From Minicystis rosea (GTDB lineage: Bacteria; Myxococcota_A; Polyangia; Polyangiales; Polyangiaceae): 64,000 nucleotides of DNA. How positions within the stretch are numbered: the first letter of the stretch is position 1; every line of letters begins with the position of its first letter. This document shows, piece by piece, positions 61,680 to 64,000 of this stretch. Below the pieces are notes generated by a model, which did not search any database, was not told the DNA's origin, and worked only from the letters and a program-made list of their open reading frames with translations. Position numbers and translations under genes: made by a program. The stretch is from contig CP016211.1 in the NCBI GenBank assembly GCA_001931535.1, forward strand, positions 14,461,501 to 14,525,500. The letters run 5' to 3'.

Positions 61680-62382
61680 CTGGATGATAGCGTTCCGCGC
61701 GATGGCCGAGGCCTCCGCGGATCCCGCGTTCCCCATCCTGCTCTCGCTGCGCGTGGCGCTCTTCGCGCTCGCGCTCGTCGGCCCGCTCGGGATCGCGATC
61801 GCCTTCGTGCAAGCGCGCCGCGCGTATCCGCTGCGCCGCCTCGTCGACGCCGTCGTCCTCCTCCCGCTCGTGCTGCCGCCTTCGGTCGTCGGCTTCCTCC
61901 TCGTGCTTTCGTTCGGCCGCCGCGGTCCCCTCGGGAGCGTCCTCGAATCCGCCTTCGGGGCGCGCATCGTGTTCACGCAGGCGGCGGCCGTGATGTCCTC
62001 GGCGGTGGTCGCGCTCCCCATCTTGGTGAAGACGGCGCAGCCCGCCATCGAGGCGGTGCCGCCCGAGCTCGAGGCCGTGGCGCGCACGCTGGGGTTGCGT
62101 CCGCTCGCGGTCTTCTTCCGCGTCACCTTGCCCGCGGCGTGGCGCGGCGTGCTGGCCGCCGTGGTGCTCGGCTTCGCGCGCGCCCTCGGTGAGTTCGGCG
62201 CCACGTTGATGTTCGCGGGCAACATCCCGGGCCGCACCAACACCATGCCCATCGAGATCTTCGCGGCCTACCAAGCCGGCGACGATCAGCGCGCCGCCCT
62301 CTACGTCGCCGTGCTCACGCTGCTCTCCGTCGTCGTGGTCCTCACCGCGGCCCGGCTCGGCCCGCGCTCGATGTCGACATGA
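61666..62382 (+). CDS. modB: Molybdate ABC transporter permease
   Basis: The 238-residue inner membrane protein has five or six hydrophobic helices (ILLSLRVALFALALVGPLGI, AVVLLPLVLPPSVVGFLLVL). The cytoplasmic loop that contacts the ATPase is present as EAVARTLGLRPLAVFFRVTLP, followed by AWRGVLAAVVLGFARALGEFGA, the typical EAA motif. TLMFAGNIPGRTNTMPIEIF is the family block after it. Three in-frame ATGs are close together at 61666, 61672 and 61684; the palindrome covers the first two, so translation may begin later. The stop overlaps modC (ATGA). Confidence 0.93.
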   Translation: MRMHTWMIAFRAMAEASADPAFPILLSLRVALFALALVGPLGIAIAFVQARRAYPLRRLVDAVVLLPLVLPPSVVGFLLVLSFGRRGPLGSVLESAFGARIVFTQAAAVMSSAVVALPILVKTAQPAIEAVPPELEAVARTLGLRPLAVFFRVTLPAAWRGVLAAVVLGFARALGEFGATLMFAGNIPGRTNTMPIEIFAAYQAGDDQRAALYVAVLTLLSVVVVLTAARLGPRSMST

Positions 62383-63227
62383 GCGGCGCGCTCGACGCTC
62401 ACCTCGTGATCGCCGTGGGCGAGGGCGATCGCGCCTTCCGCGTCGAGGCCGATCTCGCGCTCGATGCGGGCGTGCTCGTGCTCTTCGGCCCTTCGGGCGT
62501 GGGCAAGACGCTGACGTTGCAAGCGCTCGCCGGTCTCCTCCATCCCGTGGCGGGTCACATCCGCGTCGCGGGGGAGACGCTCTTCGACGCGGCTCGTCGC
62601 GTCGATGTCCCCGCGCACGCGCGCCGCGTCGGCTTCGTCCCGCAACAGCACGCGCTCTTTCCCTTCCTCGACGTCGCCGGCAACGTCGCGTTCGGCCTCC
62701 CGCGCGCCGAGCGTCGCGGCCCGCGCCTCACCGCCTTGCTCGACGAGCTGGGCCTCGCCCAGCTCGCCTCCGCGAAGGTCGCGTCGCTCTCCGGCGGCGA
62801 GCGCCAGCGCGTGGCGCTCGCGCGGGCGCTGGCCGTGGATCCGCGCCTGCTCCTTCTCGACGAGCCCTTCGCATCGATTGATCAGGAAGGCCGCGCCGCG
62901 CTGCGGAAGATGGTGCGCGCGGTCATCGATCGTCGCGGTGTGCCCGCGGTCCTGGTCACGCACGATCCCGAAGAGGCCATCGCGCTCGGCGATCAGCTCG
63001 TCCGTTTCACGCGCGGAAAGACGAGCGCACAGGGCCCACCGCGCGCGCTCCTCGCGCGCTCCGATCGCGTGACGATCGCGGGCACGATCGACGGCCCGAT
63101 CCAACCGCTGGGGGAGGGGAGGGCCCTCGCCAAGCTGCGCGACGCCGTCATCGAAGGCCCGGCCGAAGCGCTGCGCGGTGACCGCATCGATCTCGACCTC
63201 TCGCCTGTGGCGAAGAGCGATCGCTGA
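62379..63227 (+). CDS. modC: Molybdate ABC transporter ATP-binding protein
   Basis: The 282-residue ATPase powers molybdate import. Walker A is LFGPSGVGKTLTLQALAG. Other motifs are VGFVPQQHALFPFLDVAGNV (Q loop), ASLSGGERQRVALARALAV (signature), LLLLDEPFASIDQ (Walker B) and VTHDPEEAIAL (His switch). After about residue 215 comes a short C-terminal regulatory region, LIRFTRGKTS to RIDLDLSPV, shorter than the full ModC TOBE pair, so it may carry only one oxyanion-sensing fold. It starts within the modB stop. The last base of its stop is next to the first base of the convergent citrate synthase stop. Confidence 0.94.
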   Translation: MSGALDAHLVIAVGEGDRAFRVEADLALDAGVLVLFGPSGVGKTLTLQALAGLLHPVAGHIRVAGETLFDAARRVDVPAHARRVGFVPQQHALFPFLDVAGNVAFGLPRAERRGPRLTALLDELGLAQLASAKVASLSGGERQRVALARALAVDPRLLLLDEPFASIDQEGRAALRKMVRAVIDRRGVPAVLVTHDPEEAIALGDQLVRFTRGKTSAQGPPRALLARSDRVTIAGTIDGPIQPLGEGRALAKLRDAVIEGPAEALRGDRIDLDLSPVAKSDR

Positions 63228-64000
63228 TCACGGCGCCGCCGGCGGCCCCACGTACCGCGCGCGCGGGCGCAGCAGGAACTCGGCCTCGCGCTGCTCGAAG
63301 GCATGCGCCACCCAGCCCGCGGTGCGGCCCAGCGCGAACAGCGCCGCCGCCGAGCCCGGCGGCAACCCGAGCGCCAGCGTGAGCGACACGAGCCCGATGT
63401 CGGAGGTCGGCGGCTCGTGACCGAGCGCGTGCATGGCCTCGACGAGGGCGCGCATCGTCGCGACGCCCGCGTTCCGCGGCGCGATCTCGATCGCCGCGGC
63501 CAACATCGCCGTGGCCCTCGGATCGCCGGCTGGATAGAGCGGGTGACCGAACCCCGGCACGCCCGCGCCGTTGCGCATGCGCTCCTCGATCACCTGACGC
63601 GCCCGCGCTGGATGCTTCGTCTCGGCGACGAGCGCCTCCACGCGATCGCAGACGCCGCCGTGCCGCGGGCCGGAGAGCGTGGCCAAGCCGGCGCTCACGC
63701 ACGCATAGAGATCGGCCCGCGCCGACGCCGCGACGCGCACCGTGAACGCCGACGCGTTCAGCTCGTGATCCGCGATCAGCACCAGCGCGCGATCGACGGC
63801 CCGCTCCGCCCGCGCGGTGGGCCGCGCCCCGAGCCCGATCAACGCGGCGCGCGCCACGCTCTCCGCCGCCGCGGCCTCGCGCGCCTGTGCATGGCTCTCT
63901 CCCGTGAAGCCGAGCAGCGCCGCCATGCGCAGGATCAACGCGCGCGCCCGCTTTCGTTCGGCATCCATCGTGGCGTCGAAGCGACCCGGATCGCCCGCGC
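63228..64000 (-). CDS. Citrate synthase family protein, C-terminal part (5' truncated by window)
   Basis: The frame is open to the window edge, so the gene begins beyond 64000; 256 codons are visible in frame, and the ATG at 63968 need not be the start. Citrate synthase motifs are seen: LVLIADHELNASAFTVRVAA with the catalytic-type His, ATLSGPRHGGVCDRVEALV, and GFGHPLYPAGDPRATAMLAA with the second active-site His. SDIGLVSLTLALGLPPGSAA and LGRTAGWVAHAFEQR with the citrate-binding Arg follow. It joins acetyl-CoA and oxaloacetate or uses a related acyl-CoA (methylcitrate synthase cannot be excluded). It converges with modC with no gap between their stop codons. Confidence 0.88.
   Translation of the reverse strand, partial: AGDPGRFDATMDAERKRARALILRMAALLGFTGESHAQAREAAAAESVARAALIGLGARPTARAERAVDRALVLIADHELNASAFTVRVAASARADLYACVSAGLATLSGPRHGGVCDRVEALVAETKHPARARQVIEERMRNGAGVPGFGHPLYPAGDPRATAMLAAAIEIAPRNAGVATMRALVEAMHALGHEPPTSDIGLVSLTLALGLPPGSAAALFALGRTAGWVAHAFEQREAEFLLRPRARYVGPPAAP

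Overview
The window is GC-rich bacterial chromosome. Its gene content points to a myxobacterium (Myxococcota, probably Polyangiales). The signs are several Ser/Thr protein kinases and a PP2C phosphatase, many lipoproteins with low-complexity Gly/Ser/Ala/Asp spacers after the lipobox, a PEGA/TPR-type membrane protein beside a kinase, and core genes that are scattered (rpsA away from aroA-cmk, single sdhC, single rpsD). The taxonomy is inferred from these features. No rRNA, tRNA, transposase, integrase or CRISPR array was seen.

Layout. 0-12 kb: the end of an SDR gene, a diadenylate cyclase (c-di-AMP synthase) with a large N-terminal extension, a GAF histidine kinase, unknown proteins, a Cys-rich lipoprotein, a pilin-like lipoprotein, a FAD monooxygenase, a secreted AcpA/phospholipase C-type phosphoesterase, a ferritin-like lipoprotein and a FIST-domain protein. 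12-18 kb: a PP2C phosphatase converges on a 793-codon degenerate paralogue of RNA polymerase beta prime (RpoC), followed by ddl and a ROK sugar kinase. 18-24 kb: an overlapping minus-strand kinase/TPR/lipoprotein operon, a membrane protein with helical repeats, a caspase-like-fold candidate and a zinc-ribbon membrane protein. 24-36 kb: an AI-2E-family permease coupled to a HIT hydrolase, a YfiM-like protein, sdhC, rpsA, a second kinase, a siderophore-interacting reductase, a peroxiredoxin behind a cysteine-free S4, and an LCM-type methyltransferase.

36-46.7 kb is the accessory part. A PAAR-like protein diverges from VgrG, which overlaps a LysM/peptidoglycan-binding protein. Next comes a large probable T6SS cargo gene that is either frameshifted in a G5 run or split into two genes by a GTGA overlap. 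A membrane protein faces it. From about 39.8 to 43.5 kb the codon use looks visibly less GC-biased than the flanks, which suggests acquisition by transfer. A small HhH protein coupled to a membrane protein and a basic-tailed protein follow. Direct and inverted repeats sit in the intergenic gaps here (36.16-36.35 and 46.72-46.85 kb).

47-64 kb: a PdxH/PhzG-type oxidase, aroA-cmk-lipoprotein, a large repeat-rich lipoprotein, a calcineurin-like phosphoesterase, a membrane-tethered ECF-type sigma factor with a predicted extracytoplasmic domain, a DUF4403-like lipoprotein, a duplicated SnoaL-like protein, a coupled pair of nucleotidyltransferases, a HIT-modA-modB-modC molybdate operon with a palindrome at the modB start, and a citrate synthase cut by the window edge.

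The most unusual item is the RpoC-like gene at 13172-15553. It can be followed from the active-site barrel to the C-terminal region and keeps the exact spacing of the second zinc site. It has lost the catalytic aspartate motif, the trigger-loop signature and the whole N-terminal clamp.
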